DNA from: JBKJZO01 sp046715235 | GTDB taxonomy: Bacteria > Actinomycetota > Actinomycetes > BP-191 | Length of the DNA: 21,953 nt | NCBI GenBank assembly: GCA_046715235.1 | Contig: JBKJZO010000006.1 | Location: 1-21,953 of the forward strand | Direction of reading: 5' to 3' | In this document: one piece after another, positions 13,985 through 21,953 of the stretch | Layout of the letters: every line of letters starts with the position of its first letter | How positions within the stretch are numbered: the stretch's first letter is position 1 | Notes under the pieces: model-generated | The model's input: the letters and a program-made list of their open reading frames with translations, nothing else | Database searches by the model: none | What the model was told of the DNA's origin: nothing | Translations under genes and position numbers: made by a program

Positions 13985-14950
13985 GTGGCCGGAGAGCATC
14001 GGACGCCGCGGCCCACTGAGCTGCAACGCGCGGCAGTAGTAGCACGGCGGTACTTCCTCGACGGCCTGTCGAAGAGCGAGATCGCCTCAGAACTGGGCAT
14101 CAGCCGCTTCAAGGTGGCGCGCGTCCTCGACGACGCGCGGGCCGCGGGCATCGTCCACATCGAGATCCGCCTGCCGCCCGGGCTCGACCTTTCGCTGGCG
14201 AGGCGACTCGCCAGGGCCTACGGACTTCGGCACGCGACGGTCGTCGACACCCAGCTCGAACTGCCTGATACCGAGATGCGGCGGCAGCTCGCCTCCGCCG
14301 CTGCCGGGTTGCTGACCGAGATCGTCGCGCCGGGGGACGTGTTGGGGATTGGGTACGGGCGTACGTTCACGTTGATGGCGGATTTCATCGACGGGCTCGC
14401 GCCGTGTCCGGTCGTGCAGTTGGCGGGCGCGCTGCTCGGCGTCAACAGCGGCGAGAACAGCACCGAGCTCGTCCGTCAGGTGTCCGCACGGTCCGGCGGT
14501 CAGGCGTTCCCGATGTACGTGCCCCAGGTGCTCCCCGACCCGAAGACCGCCGAGCTGCTTCGCCAACAGCCCGACGTGGCGGAAGCTCATCGGCGATTCC
14601 GCACGATCACCAAGGCCGTGGTGGCGATCGGCTCCTGGGACCCTCCGATCTCACAGTTGTGGGACGCATTGCCCGCGAAGGTCCGCACGCAGCTGCGGGC
14701 GCAGGGCGTGGCTGCGGAGGTGTGCGCGATCCTGCTCGACCAGAGCGGTCGCCAGGTGGCCGCCGAGTTCACAGATCGCTGCATATCGATCAATGCCGCC
14801 GAACTCGGACGAATCGACGAAGTGATCGCGGTAGCCGGAGGCGCCGGCAAGCTAGTCTCGACCCGCGCGGTCCTGCGCGGAGGTTGGGTGACGAGTTTGG
14901 TGACCGACACGCAGCTCGCCACCACACTTCTTGACCACTACGACGGTTGA
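13985..14950 (+). CDS. SorC-family transcriptional regulator (second)
   Basis: A 321-residue regulator. The N-terminal helix-turn-helix lies at about 28-48 (LSKSEIASELGISRFKVARVL). The effector domain follows, with LGIGYGRTFTLMADFI, VQLAGALLGVN and the late AVAGGAGKLVSTRAVLRGG and SLVTD segments. Unlike the first SorC protein it keeps the GxGxGRT-like phosphate loop. The GTG start follows GGAGAGG by five bases. No GAAC/GTTC operator of the first regulator's type was seen in front of it, so it probably controls a different set of genes. The downstream kinase pseudogene and PfkB gene on the same strand are candidates, and it may derive from a separate sugar locus. Confidence 0.92.
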   Translation: MAGEHRTPRPTELQRAAVVARRYFLDGLSKSEIASELGISRFKVARVLDDARAAGIVHIEIRLPPGLDLSLARRLARAYGLRHATVVDTQLELPDTEMRRQLASAAAGLLTEIVAPGDVLGIGYGRTFTLMADFIDGLAPCPVVQLAGALLGVNSGENSTELVRQVSARSGGQAFPMYVPQVLPDPKTAELLRQQPDVAEAHRRFRTITKAVVAIGSWDPPISQLWDALPAKVRTQLRAQGVAAEVCAILLDQSGRQVAAEFTDRCISINAAELGRIDEVIAVAGGAGKLVSTRAVLRGGWVTSLVTDTQLATTLLDHYDG

Positions 14951-15002
14951 CGAGCGCGCTCTCGCGCATCCCGCCAGTCCGCCGTCCCGAGGGGGCAGGC
15001 GT

Positions 15003-15415
15003 TTGAACGACCCCGTTGCGCGAGGACGTTTCGCGATCGATGCGGGCGGCTCCCGCACCGTCGTGCTCGTCGAGCGTCGGGACGGGACGTTGGCGCGGTT
15101 CGAACGGCCGTCGTGCGCCATCGCCTCCGTTGGGCCCGATGCGCCGTCGTAGGCCTCGAACGACTCGGCCTGGCGGATGGCGCGCGTGTGGGACTGGCCG
15201 GTGGCGTGCTGCGCAGCAGCCGTCTCTTCCGCGATCAGGTGATTGCCGCGATGACCGACTCCGGAGTGAGGCCGTCTCTGGCCGCTCTCGAACACGAGGA
15301 AACGGTGATGGATTTCGTCACGATGCTTCAAGGCGACGGCCTCTCGGTGCACGTCAGCCCCGCTGGCGGGCTGGCGATCGAGCCTCGAGAACCCCTATGG
15401 CGGGCAGGCTCTTAG
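15003..15415 (+). pseudogene. BadF/BadG-type (N-acetylglucosamine kinase-like) ATPase with the middle deleted
   Basis: A TTG at 15003-15005, well placed after GAGGGGG, begins a frame with RFAIDAGGSRTVVLVERRDG, the first phosphate loop of the BadF/BadG/BcrA/BcrD ATPase family (many are N-acetylglucosamine or similar sugar kinases). It stops at TAG 15150-15152 after 49 codons. In another frame the C-terminal part appears: GLADGARVGLAGGVLRSSRL and QVIAAMTDSGVRPSLA, ending at 15413-15415. About two thirds of the usual roughly 300-residue protein, including the middle ATPase motifs, is absent. The deletion join is close to 15150. It lies between a SorC regulator and a PfkB kinase, so it was probably part of the same sugar operon. 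Confidence 0.72.
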
Positions 15416-15417
15416 GT

Positions 15418-16368
15418 ATGGCGCGGGTGCTGGTGGCGGGTGAGTCGCTGGTCGACCTCGTGGCCCACGACGGCGTACCCGACGCCCGCGTTCGGCCGGG
15501 TGGCTCCCCGATGAACATCGCCGTCGGTCTAGGCCGTCTCGGCCACGACGTGGTCCTGATGACAAGGATTGGCGACGACGCGTACGGCGACGCGATCCGC
15601 TCGCACGTCACCGCCGCGGGCGTGCGCCTCGCTCCCTCGTCAATTGTGGCCGGCGGTCGCACGAGCACGGCAACCGCCACGATCGGGGCGGACGGCTCGG
15701 CCGAATACGACTTCGACCTCGACTCGAGCATGCCGGTGCCGCGACGGGTCATCGAGGAGTTGCTCGACGACGTAGACATGGTCCATGTCGGGTCAGTCGC
15801 GAGCTGGCTGCCGCCGGGCGCCAACGACCTGCATTTCCTCGCTGCCGCTGCGTGGCGGCGCGGCGCACTCGTGTCGTACGACCCGAACGTGCGACCCGCA
15901 CTGATCAGCTCGCCGGAGGCCTACGTCAGGTCGGTGCGGACGTGGGCCGCCGCCGCGGACGTGGTCAAGGCGAGCGCGGACGACATGGCGTACATCACCG
16001 GTCACGGTGGCGACGACTCTGCCGACTGGACCAACTCCTCCGTTGGTTGCGCGCTGATGGTCGTTACGGACGGCGCGGCGGGTGCGACGGCGCAGCTCGG
16101 AACTCGCCGGATCGACTGTCCATCCCCGCAGGTCGACGTCGTCGACACCATCGGTGCCGGCGACAGCTTCATGTCCGCTCTGCTCGACGGTCTGGCGCGC
16201 GAGCGGCTGCTGTCCGCGGCCGCCATCGAGCGAGCGAGCAACGACGTGATAGCCACGGTCGTAACGCGGGCCGGTGTCGCCGCGAGCATCACGTGCAGCC
16301 GCGAGGGGGCCGACCCGCCGACTGCGTCCGAGCTCGAGGCAGCACAGCGGCTCGGGGCGGTTCGCTAG
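15418..16368 (+). CDS. PfkB-family sugar kinase (fructokinase-like)
   Basis: A 316-residue cytoplasmic kinase. It starts with MARVLVAGESLVDLV, has the first PfkB signature region GGSPMNIAVGLGRLGHDV (28-45), the YDPNVRP segment (154-160), and the second signature DTIGAGDSFMSALLDG with the GAGD anion hole and catalytic base D249. Relatives phosphorylate fructose, 2-keto-3-deoxygluconate and similar sugars; the substrate is not identifiable. I choose the ATG at 15418 because homology starts there; another in-frame ATG lies seven codons upstream (15397). Its stop shares the four bases CTAG with the stop of the convergent membrane-protein gene. It may be co-transcribed with the second SorC gene. 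Confidence 0.92.
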   Translation: MARVLVAGESLVDLVAHDGVPDARVRPGGSPMNIAVGLGRLGHDVVLMTRIGDDAYGDAIRSHVTAAGVRLAPSSIVAGGRTSTATATIGADGSAEYDFDLDSSMPVPRRVIEELLDDVDMVHVGSVASWLPPGANDLHFLAAAAWRRGALVSYDPNVRPALISSPEAYVRSVRTWAAAADVVKASADDMAYITGHGGDDSADWTNSSVGCALMVVTDGAAGATAQLGTRRIDCPSPQVDVVDTIGAGDSFMSALLDGLARERLLSAAAIERASNDVIATVVTRAGVAASITCSREGADPPTASELEAAQRLGAVR

Positions 16369-17417
16369 CCCTGCGGGGTGCCGGAATCCGCGAGCGGCCG
16401 CTCCGCGGCATCGGTCCGGCGCGAGCTCGCCCGCAGGGAGAGGTACGCCGCCGCCCCGGCCGGGATCGGCAACCAGAAGTTCACGAGGCGCCAGCTGATC
16501 ACGCCGAGCAGCGCAATGGCGCCCGGTGCCCCGAAACCGACGAGGGTCGGCGTGAGGACACCCTCGACGATGCCGAGGCCGCCCGGTGTCAGCGGAATCA
16601 CCGCGAGCACGTTGGCGAAGCCGAAAGCCACGATCAGACCGGCGACATCCATCCGGTGGCCGAACGCCGCGATGAACACCCAGAGCGACGCGGCATCGAG
16701 CAACCAGTTGGCGGCCGCCCATACGACGGCGCGTCCGAGCAGCGAGCGGTCGCGGCCAAGCTCCCTCAGCCGGAGCGCGAGCCGCACGACAACTCGAGTG
16801 GTCTTCCTCTCGTCGAGGAACGGGAGCCGGCGCGATATCCAGCGGATGGCGATCGCGGCGCGGCGTTCGCCACGGGTCAGCGCAGCGACAAGCAGGGCCA
16901 GCAAGGCGACGAGCAGGATGCCGGCGATCGCCGTCGTACGAGTGAGCGGATTGAAGCCACGCGTCGGGAGAGTTGCGACCAGACCGAGCCACAGAATCGC
17001 GTTGAGCACGACCGCCGAGCCGATACCTTGAGTGGCCATCGTGAAGCCTGCGTCTGTGGCGCGGACACCGTTCTCGGTCATGAGCCGGAACCCGAGACTC
17101 GCTCCCGCGGCTGTGCCGCCTGGGACCGTGTGACTGAGCGCGAGGGTCGAGAGGTTGATGCGAAAGAGCGTGAAGAAACCAGGCCCACCCGGCGTTCGGG
17201 GCAGCACCGATCGAGTGAGTTGCGCGTAGGCAAGTAGAGCAGCGACCTCGAGCGCGACGGCGATGAGAAGCCAGCTGACGTTGACCTGGGACAGTGTGTG
17301 CCACGACTTGCGGGCGCCCACGAATTGCGGCAACACGAGGTACTCGACGACGAGCAGCAGGAGAAGGGCCGTTGCTGCCCGGCGCAACGGCGTGGCAAGT
17401 CGGGCCAGCACCACCAC
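16365..17417 (-). CDS. LPG-synthase-transmembrane-like (UPF0104) integral membrane protein
   Basis: A 350-residue polytopic membrane protein of the lysylphosphatidylglycerol-synthase TM family (flippase-like domain). Hydrophobic segments alternate with basic loops; family features include LSHTVPGGTAAGASLGFRLM, ATQGIGSAVVLN and the C-terminal VIPLTPGGLGIVEGVLTP, in which the two PGG motifs are characteristic. There is no synthase domain. Actinobacterial members are often of unknown function and may move lipids. The start is one of three consecutive GTG codons (17409-17417) after AAAGGGGG; the second or third has the better spacing. Its stop overlaps that of the PfkB gene. Confidence 0.88.
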   Translation of the reverse strand: MVVLARLATPLRRAATALLLLLVVEYLVLPQFVGARKSWHTLSQVNVSWLLIAVALEVAALLAYAQLTRSVLPRTPGGPGFFTLFRINLSTLALSHTVPGGTAAGASLGFRLMTENGVRATDAGFTMATQGIGSAVVLNAILWLGLVATLPTRGFNPLTRTTAIAGILLVALLALLVAALTRGERRAAIAIRWISRRLPFLDERKTTRVVVRLALRLRELGRDRSLLGRAVVWAAANWLLDAASLWVFIAAFGHRMDVAGLIVAFGFANVLAVIPLTPGGLGIVEGVLTPTLVGFGAPGAIALLGVISWRLVNFWLPIPAGAAAYLSLRASSRRTDAAERPLADSGTPQG

Positions 17418-17501
17418 GCCCCCTTTGCTCCGCGTGCCAAGGTCGCGCGCGAGCGCTCCCGGATAGTCACTTCACCCGGCGGTAGCCTTCAGCTCGTGAC
17501 C

Positions 17502-18746
17502 ATGACGACGACACGTATTTTCGTCGCGAGACTTGCCGGCATCGCCGTACTCGACCCTAACGGCGATCAGGTCGGCCGCGTCCGCGATGTCGTCGCCAAC
17601 CTCCGGCTCGGCGGCAAACCACCGCGCATCATCGGCCTGGTCGTCGAGGTGCAGCGCCGGCGGATCTTCGTCGGCATCAGTCGGGTCCGCACCATGGAGT
17701 CCGGCGCGGCCATTCTCGGCACCGGCAAGGTGTCGGTGCGTCGCTTCGAGCGTCGCCCCGGCGAGGTTCTGCTGCTCGAGGAGCTGCTCGACCGCAAGGT
17801 GACCCTGCTCGAGACCGGCCAGCAGGTCACCGTCTTCGACTGCGCGATGGAAGAGGACCGCCTCGGCGAGTGGCAGCTGACCCGCGTCGCCGTACGCGCG
17901 GGGCGGCGCAGGCGCGGGCCGTCCCAGATCGTGCCGTGGGACGCCGTAACCAGCTTCGCTCTCGAGGAGAAGGGGCAGGGCGCCGCGCACCTGCTCGCGC
18001 TGTACGAAGGGATGCGGCCCGCTGACCTCGCGAACGTGCTGCATGAGCTGTCGTCGAAGCGGCGTAACGAGGTCGCCGCCGCACTCGACGACGAGCGCCT
18101 GGCAGACGTGCTCGAGGAAATGGAGGAGGACGAGCAGGTCGAGATCCTCGAGACACTCGAAGTGGAGCGCGCTGCCGACGTACTCGAGGCCATGGCCCCC
18201 GACGACGCGGCTGACCTGCTCTCCGAGATGCCCGCGGCCGAGGCGGCCCGGCTGCTCGAACTCATGGAGCCCGACGAGGCGCGGCCAGTACGCCGGCTGC
18301 TGCACTACGCCGAGAACACCGCGGGCGGCCTGATGACGTCGGAACCCATCGTGCTGCCGCCCAACGCCACGGTCGCCGAGGCACTGGCCCGGATCAGGGA
18401 ACCCGAGCTGTCCCCAGCCGTGGCGAGCCAGGTCTACGTGTGCCGGCCACCCGCCGAGACTCCGACCGGCCGCTACCTGGGCGTCTGCCACATCCAGCGG
18501 CTGCTGCGAGAACCCCCGGGCGAAATCGTCGGGGGTGTGATCGACTCCGACCTGACTCCCCTGCTGGCAGGGGCGACGTTGCGGCAGGTCACGCAATACC
18601 TCGCGACTTACAACCTGGTCGCCGCGCCGGTGGTCGACGAGAGCCAGCGCCTGCTCGGTGCGGTGACCGTCGACGACGTACTCGACCACCTGCTGCCCGA
18701 CAACTGGCGTGACATGGAGGAGGTGACGGATGGCACGGCGGGATGA
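17502..18746 (+). CDS. PRC-barrel/MgtE_N/CBS-domain protein
   Basis: A 414-residue soluble protein. Residues about 5-95 look like a PRC-barrel-type domain (VARLAGIAVLDPNGDQVGRV, then RIIGLVVEVQRRRIFVGISR). Residues about 165-275 form the helical MgtE N-domain with its repeating LxxMxPDxAADLLxEMP units, and residues 280-410 a CBS pair ending in GAVTVDDVLDHLLP. It corresponds to the cytosolic magnesium-sensing part of MgtE without the membrane channel, an arrangement common in actinobacteria, so a sensory or regulatory role is more likely than transport. The ATG at 17502 is preferred; a GTG two codons earlier is possible. It overlaps the following DUF1003 gene by 17 bp, so the two are surely co-expressed. 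Confidence 0.9.
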   Translation: MTTTRIFVARLAGIAVLDPNGDQVGRVRDVVANLRLGGKPPRIIGLVVEVQRRRIFVGISRVRTMESGAAILGTGKVSVRRFERRPGEVLLLEELLDRKVTLLETGQQVTVFDCAMEEDRLGEWQLTRVAVRAGRRRRGPSQIVPWDAVTSFALEEKGQGAAHLLALYEGMRPADLANVLHELSSKRRNEVAAALDDERLADVLEEMEEDEQVEILETLEVERAADVLEAMAPDDAADLLSEMPAAEAARLLELMEPDEARPVRRLLHYAENTAGGLMTSEPIVLPPNATVAEALARIREPELSPAVASQVYVCRPPAETPTGRYLGVCHIQRLLREPPGEIVGGVIDSDLTPLLAGATLRQVTQYLATYNLVAAPVVDESQRLLGAVTVDDVLDHLLPDNWRDMEEVTDGTAG

Positions 18747-19236
18747 AGTTCGCCTCGACCAGCCCAAGAGCCCCCGTGCCTTCGTTCCCCGGCCGCACTA
18801 CGACCCGGAGGCCTTCGGCCGCTTCTCGGAGTCGATCGCCCGCTTTCTCGGCACGGCGCGCTTCTTGGTGATGATGACGGTCTTCGTCGGCGTCTGGGTC
18901 GCGTGGAACTTTCTCCTCCCCAAGGACCTGCGCTTCGACGAGTACCCGTTCATCTTCTTGACCCTCGTGCTGTCGCTGCAGGCGTCCTACGCCGCACCGC
19001 TGATCCTGCTCGCGCAGAACCGGCTGGCCGACCGCGACCGGGTTTCCCTGGAGGAAGACCGGGCGCAGTACGCGCGGGCGATCGCCGACACGGAGTTCCT
19101 CGCCCGCGAGATCGCCTCGATCCGCATCGCACTCGGCGAAGTCGCGACCCGCGATTTCATCCGCTCCGAGCTGCGCGAACTCGTCGACGAACTCGATGAA
19201 CTTGGCGAACAGGACGCGGTCGAGGTCGAGGGCTAG
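18730..19236 (+). CDS. DUF1003 membrane protein
   Basis: A 168-residue protein with two membrane helices (about 44-63 and 74-97). The DUF1003 pattern is present: FSESIARFLGTARFLVMMT, WNFLLP near 60-64, FIFLTLVLSLQASYAAPLIL and then AQNRLADRDR. It ends in an acidic coiled C-terminal half. The ATG sits inside the 3' end of the MgtE_N/CBS gene, after GGAGGAGG. Function is unknown; the fixed pairing with an MgtE-like sensor suggests a joint role at the membrane, perhaps in divalent-ion response. This is inference from context. Confidence 0.9.
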   Translation: MARRDEVRLDQPKSPRAFVPRPHYDPEAFGRFSESIARFLGTARFLVMMTVFVGVWVAWNFLLPKDLRFDEYPFIFLTLVLSLQASYAAPLILLAQNRLADRDRVSLEEDRAQYARAIADTEFLAREIASIRIALGEVATRDFIRSELRELVDELDELGEQDAVEVEG

Positions 19237-19260
19237 GCTCCCCCACCACCAGGATGATGT

Positions 19261-19318
19261 CTTTGACAAAGTGCGAGCCGGCCGCTGAGCACGATCTGCC
19301 CGGCCAAGTTTGTCAAGG
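19261..19318. terminator. Inverted repeat between convergent genes (possible two-way terminator)
   Basis: CTTTGACAAA (19261-19270) pairs with TTTGTCAAGG (19309-19318) with one mismatch. Inside the loop GCCGG (19277-19281) pairs with CCGGC (19300-19304). It fills the gap between the DUF1003 stop and the convergent luciferase-like gene's stop, the place for a bidirectional terminator. There is no T-tract. Confidence 0.4.
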
Positions 19319-19321
19319 TGA

Positions 19322-20338
19322 TCAATTCGGGAGCTGAGGTATGACGAACTCGCCGATCGATTCGGCCCAGTCGTCCGACCAGCGGAACGGCATCGGCCCC
19401 GGCGTGAGGATCACATGCTCGACGCCGAGTGCGGCGAGCTCGGCGAGCCGCTGCGCGACCCGGTCTGGCGTTCCGACCAGTCCGCCGGCCGCGTAGGTCT
19501 CCAGGTCAGGGAAACGGCTGGCCGGCAACGAGGCGGCCAGGCGCTCGTAGCGGCGGCGTACGTCGGCGTCGTCACGGCCGACCAGCGCGACCACGCCGAG
19601 CGATCGCCGTACCGACGCGGGGTCGCGGCCGATCTCGTCGCAGGCGCGCGCCAGCACGTCGCAGCGTTGGCGGTACCCGGCATCGGTTGTGCGCACGGCG
19701 GGGTTCCACCACACGGTGTTCCACCCATCGGCGGCCCGCGCGACCACACCGAGCATCCGCGGCTGGGAGCCACCCAGCCAGATCGTGGGCCGTGGCTGCT
19801 GCACCGGAGGCGGCGCGCAGTACGCCTTGCGGCAGGAATAGTGCCTCCCCTCATAGCTGTACGGCGACGCGCTGAGCATCCCGGCGACGATCCGGGTGTA
19901 GTCCTCCAGCCGCGCCACTCTCCGGCCGGGGGTCGGAAAGGTCATGCCGTGTTCGTCGTACTCCGGCTCGAACCAGCCCGCGCCGAGGCCGAGCTCGAGC
20001 CGGCCGCCGGAGACGGCATCGAGGGTCGCCGCCATCTTTGCCACCACCCCCGGCGGGCGAAACGCCTCACACAGCACCAGTGAGCCGATGCGCAGCGACG
20101 TAGTAGCCAATGCCGCGACCGTCATCGTCGTCCACGCCTCGAGCGCCTGCGTACGTGCCCCTGCCATGCCGTAGCGGGCGGTGTCGAGAAAGAAGTGGTC
20201 GCTGACCCAGCCGGTGCGAAAGCCCAGACGCTCGGCCGTGACCGCGGCAGCCGCCGCGTCGGCGGGCGCCGCGGGCCGGCCACCGTCGAGGGAGATGTCG
20301 TAGTGCGGGAGAGCGACGCCCACGCTGAGCGCGCTCAC
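19322..20338 (-). CDS. LLM-class (luciferase-like, probably F420-dependent) oxidoreductase
   Basis: A 338-residue TIM-barrel flavin/F420 enzyme. Family features in order: VALPHYD at the N-terminus, AERLGFRTGWVSDHFF, TTSLRIGSLVLCEAFRPPGVVAKMAATLD, SGGRLELGLGAGWFEPEYDEHG, RPTIWLGGSQPRML with RAADGWN, and GLVGTPDRVAQRLAEL. In actinobacteria such proteins usually use F420 or FMN and oxidise or reduce varied substrates; this substrate is unknown. I choose the GTG at 20336-20338 (AAGG eight bases upstream) because the extra N-terminal residues of the longer frame match nothing. It is divergent from the pilus/secretion ATPase gene, with 56 bp between. Confidence 0.9.
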   Translation of the reverse strand: MSALSVGVALPHYDISLDGGRPAAPADAAAAAVTAERLGFRTGWVSDHFFLDTARYGMAGARTQALEAWTTMTVAALATTSLRIGSLVLCEAFRPPGVVAKMAATLDAVSGGRLELGLGAGWFEPEYDEHGMTFPTPGRRVARLEDYTRIVAGMLSASPYSYEGRHYSCRKAYCAPPPVQQPRPTIWLGGSQPRMLGVVARAADGWNTVWWNPAVRTTDAGYRQRCDVLARACDEIGRDPASVRRSLGVVALVGRDDADVRRRYERLAASLPASRFPDLETYAAGGLVGTPDRVAQRLAELAALGVEHVILTPGPMPFRWSDDWAESIGEFVIPQLPN

Positions 20339-20394
20339 CAGGAATACCTTCGTCTGACGCTCAATGATTACGCCATTCAGCCGACACCAATACC

Positions 20395-21953
20395 GTGACG
20401 AAAACGCTGGGGGCTGACGTCGCCCCTCATCCGCCGACATTCGACCGTAACGCTGCGCGCCGCCGACGCATCGGCGAAGTGCTCGTGTCGTCGAACGTGA
20501 TCACCGAGGACCAGCTGCACGAGGCGCTGGCAGCGCAGGCCGACCAGCCCGCCGACCAACCGCGCAAGAAGCTCGGGACGATGGTCGTCGACCTCGGCCT
20601 GGCCACCGAACTTCAGATCGCCCACGCGCTCGGCGAGGCCATCGGGCTTGAGGTCGTCGACCTCGCCCAGACCGCCATCTCACCCGACACGGCGCGGGTA
20701 CTGCCCCGCAATGTCGCCGAGCGATACGGGATCCTGGCGCTCGAATGGGTCGACCGCAGCCTGAAAGTCGCGATCGCGGACCCGACGAACGTCGTCGCGC
20801 TGGACGACGCGAAGCTGTACACCAAGGCGCACGACCTGCACGTCGTGGTCGCGACCGAATCGGCCATTCGTGAGCACCTGACACGCATCTGGAGCCTCGA
20901 AGAGGACTCCAGCGACATGGTCACGATGCTCGACGAGATCGAGGGCGAGGCCGAAACCGACTTCGCCTCGGCCAAGGACGCCGAGTCGACCCCCGTCGTA
21001 CGCCTGGTCAACGTGATCCTGGCCGACGCCGTACGGGCGCGCGCGTCGGACATCCACGTCGAGCCGCAAGCCCGCGACGTGCGCATTCGCTACCGCGTCG
21101 ACGGCCTGCTGCGCGACGTCATGACGGTGCCGAGGAACGCGTCCGCACCCCTGACGAGCCGCATCAAGATCATTTCTGGGCTCGACATCGCCGAGCGCCG
21201 CCGGCCGCAGGACGGGCGCTCCCGGCTAGCCGTCGACGGCGTCAGCATCGACGCCCGCATCTCGACCCTTCCGACGATGCACGGCGAGAAGATCGTTATC
21301 CGCCTACTCGCGCGCGCCGACAACGTGCCGCCCCTGGTCAAGAGCGGCATGGAGGAGAGGCAGCTCGAGGACGTCCTCAACGCCATGCTCGTGCCGCAGG
21401 GCCTGATCCTGATTACCGGGCCGACCGGGTCGGGCAAGACCTCGACGCTCTACAGCGCGATCAACCAGATCCGTACGCCGGACCGCAACATCGTCACGCT
21501 CGAGGACCCGGTCGAGATCCAGCTGCCCGGCGTCAACCAGGTACAGGTGCACGAGAAGTCAGGAATGACATTCGCGCGCGGACTGCGCTCGATCCTGCGC
21601 CAGGACCCCGACATCGTGCTCGTCGGTGAGGTCCGCGACCTGGAGACCGCTGAGCTCGCTCTGCAGGCGTCCCTGACCGGTCACATGGTTCTCACGACCT
21701 TGCACACCAACAGCGCGGTCGCGGCGGTCACCCGTTTCATCGACATGGGCGTCGAACCCTTCCTCGTCGCGTCCTCCTTGTCACTTGTGGTCGCTCAGCG
21801 GCTGGTACGCACGCCGTGTGCCGGCTGCCTCGCCCCCTACACGCCGAGCCCACGAACACTCAAGCTGCTCGGTCTGGTCGAAAGCGATCTCGTCGATGCC
21901 GTCCTGCTGCGCGGCCGCGGCTGCAACGACTGCGGCCAGACCGGCTACAAGGG
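20395..21953 (+). CDS. Type IV pilus/type II secretion ATPase (PilB/GspE-like), partial
   Basis: At least 519 codons, open to the window edge. The N-terminal T2SSE_N-type domain (RRRIGEVLVSSNVITEDQL; HALGEAIGLEVVDL) is followed by the ATPase core: SDIHVEPQARDVRIRYRVDG, Walker A GPTGSGKTST (from residue 342), Asp box VTLEDPVE, Walker B DIVLVGEVRD (from residue 406), and the His box LTGHMVLTTLHTN. Near the edge are two CxxC pairs (CAGC and CNDC, then GQTGYK), the zinc motif of PilB/GspE enzymes. It drives assembly of a pilus or pseudopilus from the cytoplasmic side. The GTG at 20395 is the best start seen, though its ribosome site is weak. Partner genes would lie to the right, outside the window. 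Confidence 0.93.
   Translation, partial: MTKTLGADVAPHPPTFDRNAARRRRIGEVLVSSNVITEDQLHEALAAQADQPADQPRKKLGTMVVDLGLATELQIAHALGEAIGLEVVDLAQTAISPDTARVLPRNVAERYGILALEWVDRSLKVAIADPTNVVALDDAKLYTKAHDLHVVVATESAIREHLTRIWSLEEDSSDMVTMLDEIEGEAETDFASAKDAESTPVVRLVNVILADAVRARASDIHVEPQARDVRIRYRVDGLLRDVMTVPRNASAPLTSRIKIISGLDIAERRRPQDGRSRLAVDGVSIDARISTLPTMHGEKIVIRLLARADNVPPLVKSGMEERQLEDVLNAMLVPQGLILITGPTGSGKTSTLYSAINQIRTPDRNIVTLEDPVEIQLPGVNQVQVHEKSGMTFARGLRSILRQDPDIVLVGEVRDLETAELALQASLTGHMVLTTLHTNSAVAAVTRFIDMGVEPFLVASSLSLVVAQRLVRTPCAGCLAPYTPSPRTLKLLGLVESDLVDAVLLRGRGCNDCGQTGYK

Noticed and set aside
15793..17304. Long open frames on both strands across the PfkB and LPG-synthase-like genes
   Set aside because: Low-complexity arginine-rich products; the real genes are supported by signature motifs.
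17472..18767. 431-codon minus-strand open frame opposite the MgtE_N/CBS gene
   Set aside because: Mirror of the highly regular codons of the helical repeats; no family features.
1..21953. CRISPR arrays, tRNA, rRNA, prophage or toxin-antitoxin genes
   Set aside because: Looked for regular repeats, cloverleaf-like segments and typical small gene pairs; none found.

Overview
The window is high-GC DNA with dense codon-biased genes, frequent GTG/TTG starts, F420-type luciferase-like oxidoreductase, DUF1003 and MgtE_N/CBS genes, and a PilB/GspE-type ATPase. This points to an actinobacterium (Actinomycetota); the order cannot be fixed from sequence alone.

Layout. (1) 1-88 holds the tail of a broken IS630-type transposase abutting an intact GAF-GGDEF-EAL cyclic-di-GMP enzyme (89-1960, minus). 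(2) 1961-4132 is a gene graveyard: an orphan operator with a ribosome binding site but no usable gene, the C-terminal half of an MHS-family transporter with two frameshifts, a 44-codon alpha/beta-hydrolase tail on the other strand, and an EcsC-like gene with an in-frame TAG plus a frameshift. (3) 4133-13118, all on the minus strand, is the main system: a lipoprotein sugar-binding protein, a double-domain ABC ATPase, two permeases, an FGGY kinase, a D-2-hydroxyacid-dehydrogenase-like protein, a SorC-family regulator and a class II aldolase. (4) 13119-13984 holds the operon's promoter region and two more remnants (glycosyltransferase and zinc alcohol dehydrogenase tails). (5) On the plus strand follow a second SorC-family regulator, an internally deleted BadF/BadG-type kinase pseudogene and an intact PfkB sugar kinase. 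(6) 16365-21953 looks like ordinary chromosome: an LPG-synthase-like membrane protein (minus), MgtE_N/CBS and DUF1003 genes (plus), a luciferase-like oxidoreductase (minus) and a partial type IV pilus/type II secretion ATPase (plus) that runs off the window.

How the main genes work together (inference). The ABC system would import a sugar, polyol or related small carbohydrate. The kinase would phosphorylate it, the dehydrogenase-like enzyme would act on an intermediate, and the class II aldolase would cleave a phosphorylated product into central metabolites. The substrate is unknown and the gene set does not match a pathway I can name with confidence.

The most striking non-coding signal is one operator architecture, GAAC-N4-GTTC-N7-GAAC-N4-GTTC. 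It is perfect in front of the aldolase and at an orphan site at 2230-2260. It is imperfect in front of the SorC gene, and core-only in front of the binding-protein gene. It probably defines the regulon of the resident SorC regulator. Gene remnants flanking the sugar cluster on both sides suggest a region of repeated insertion and decay.
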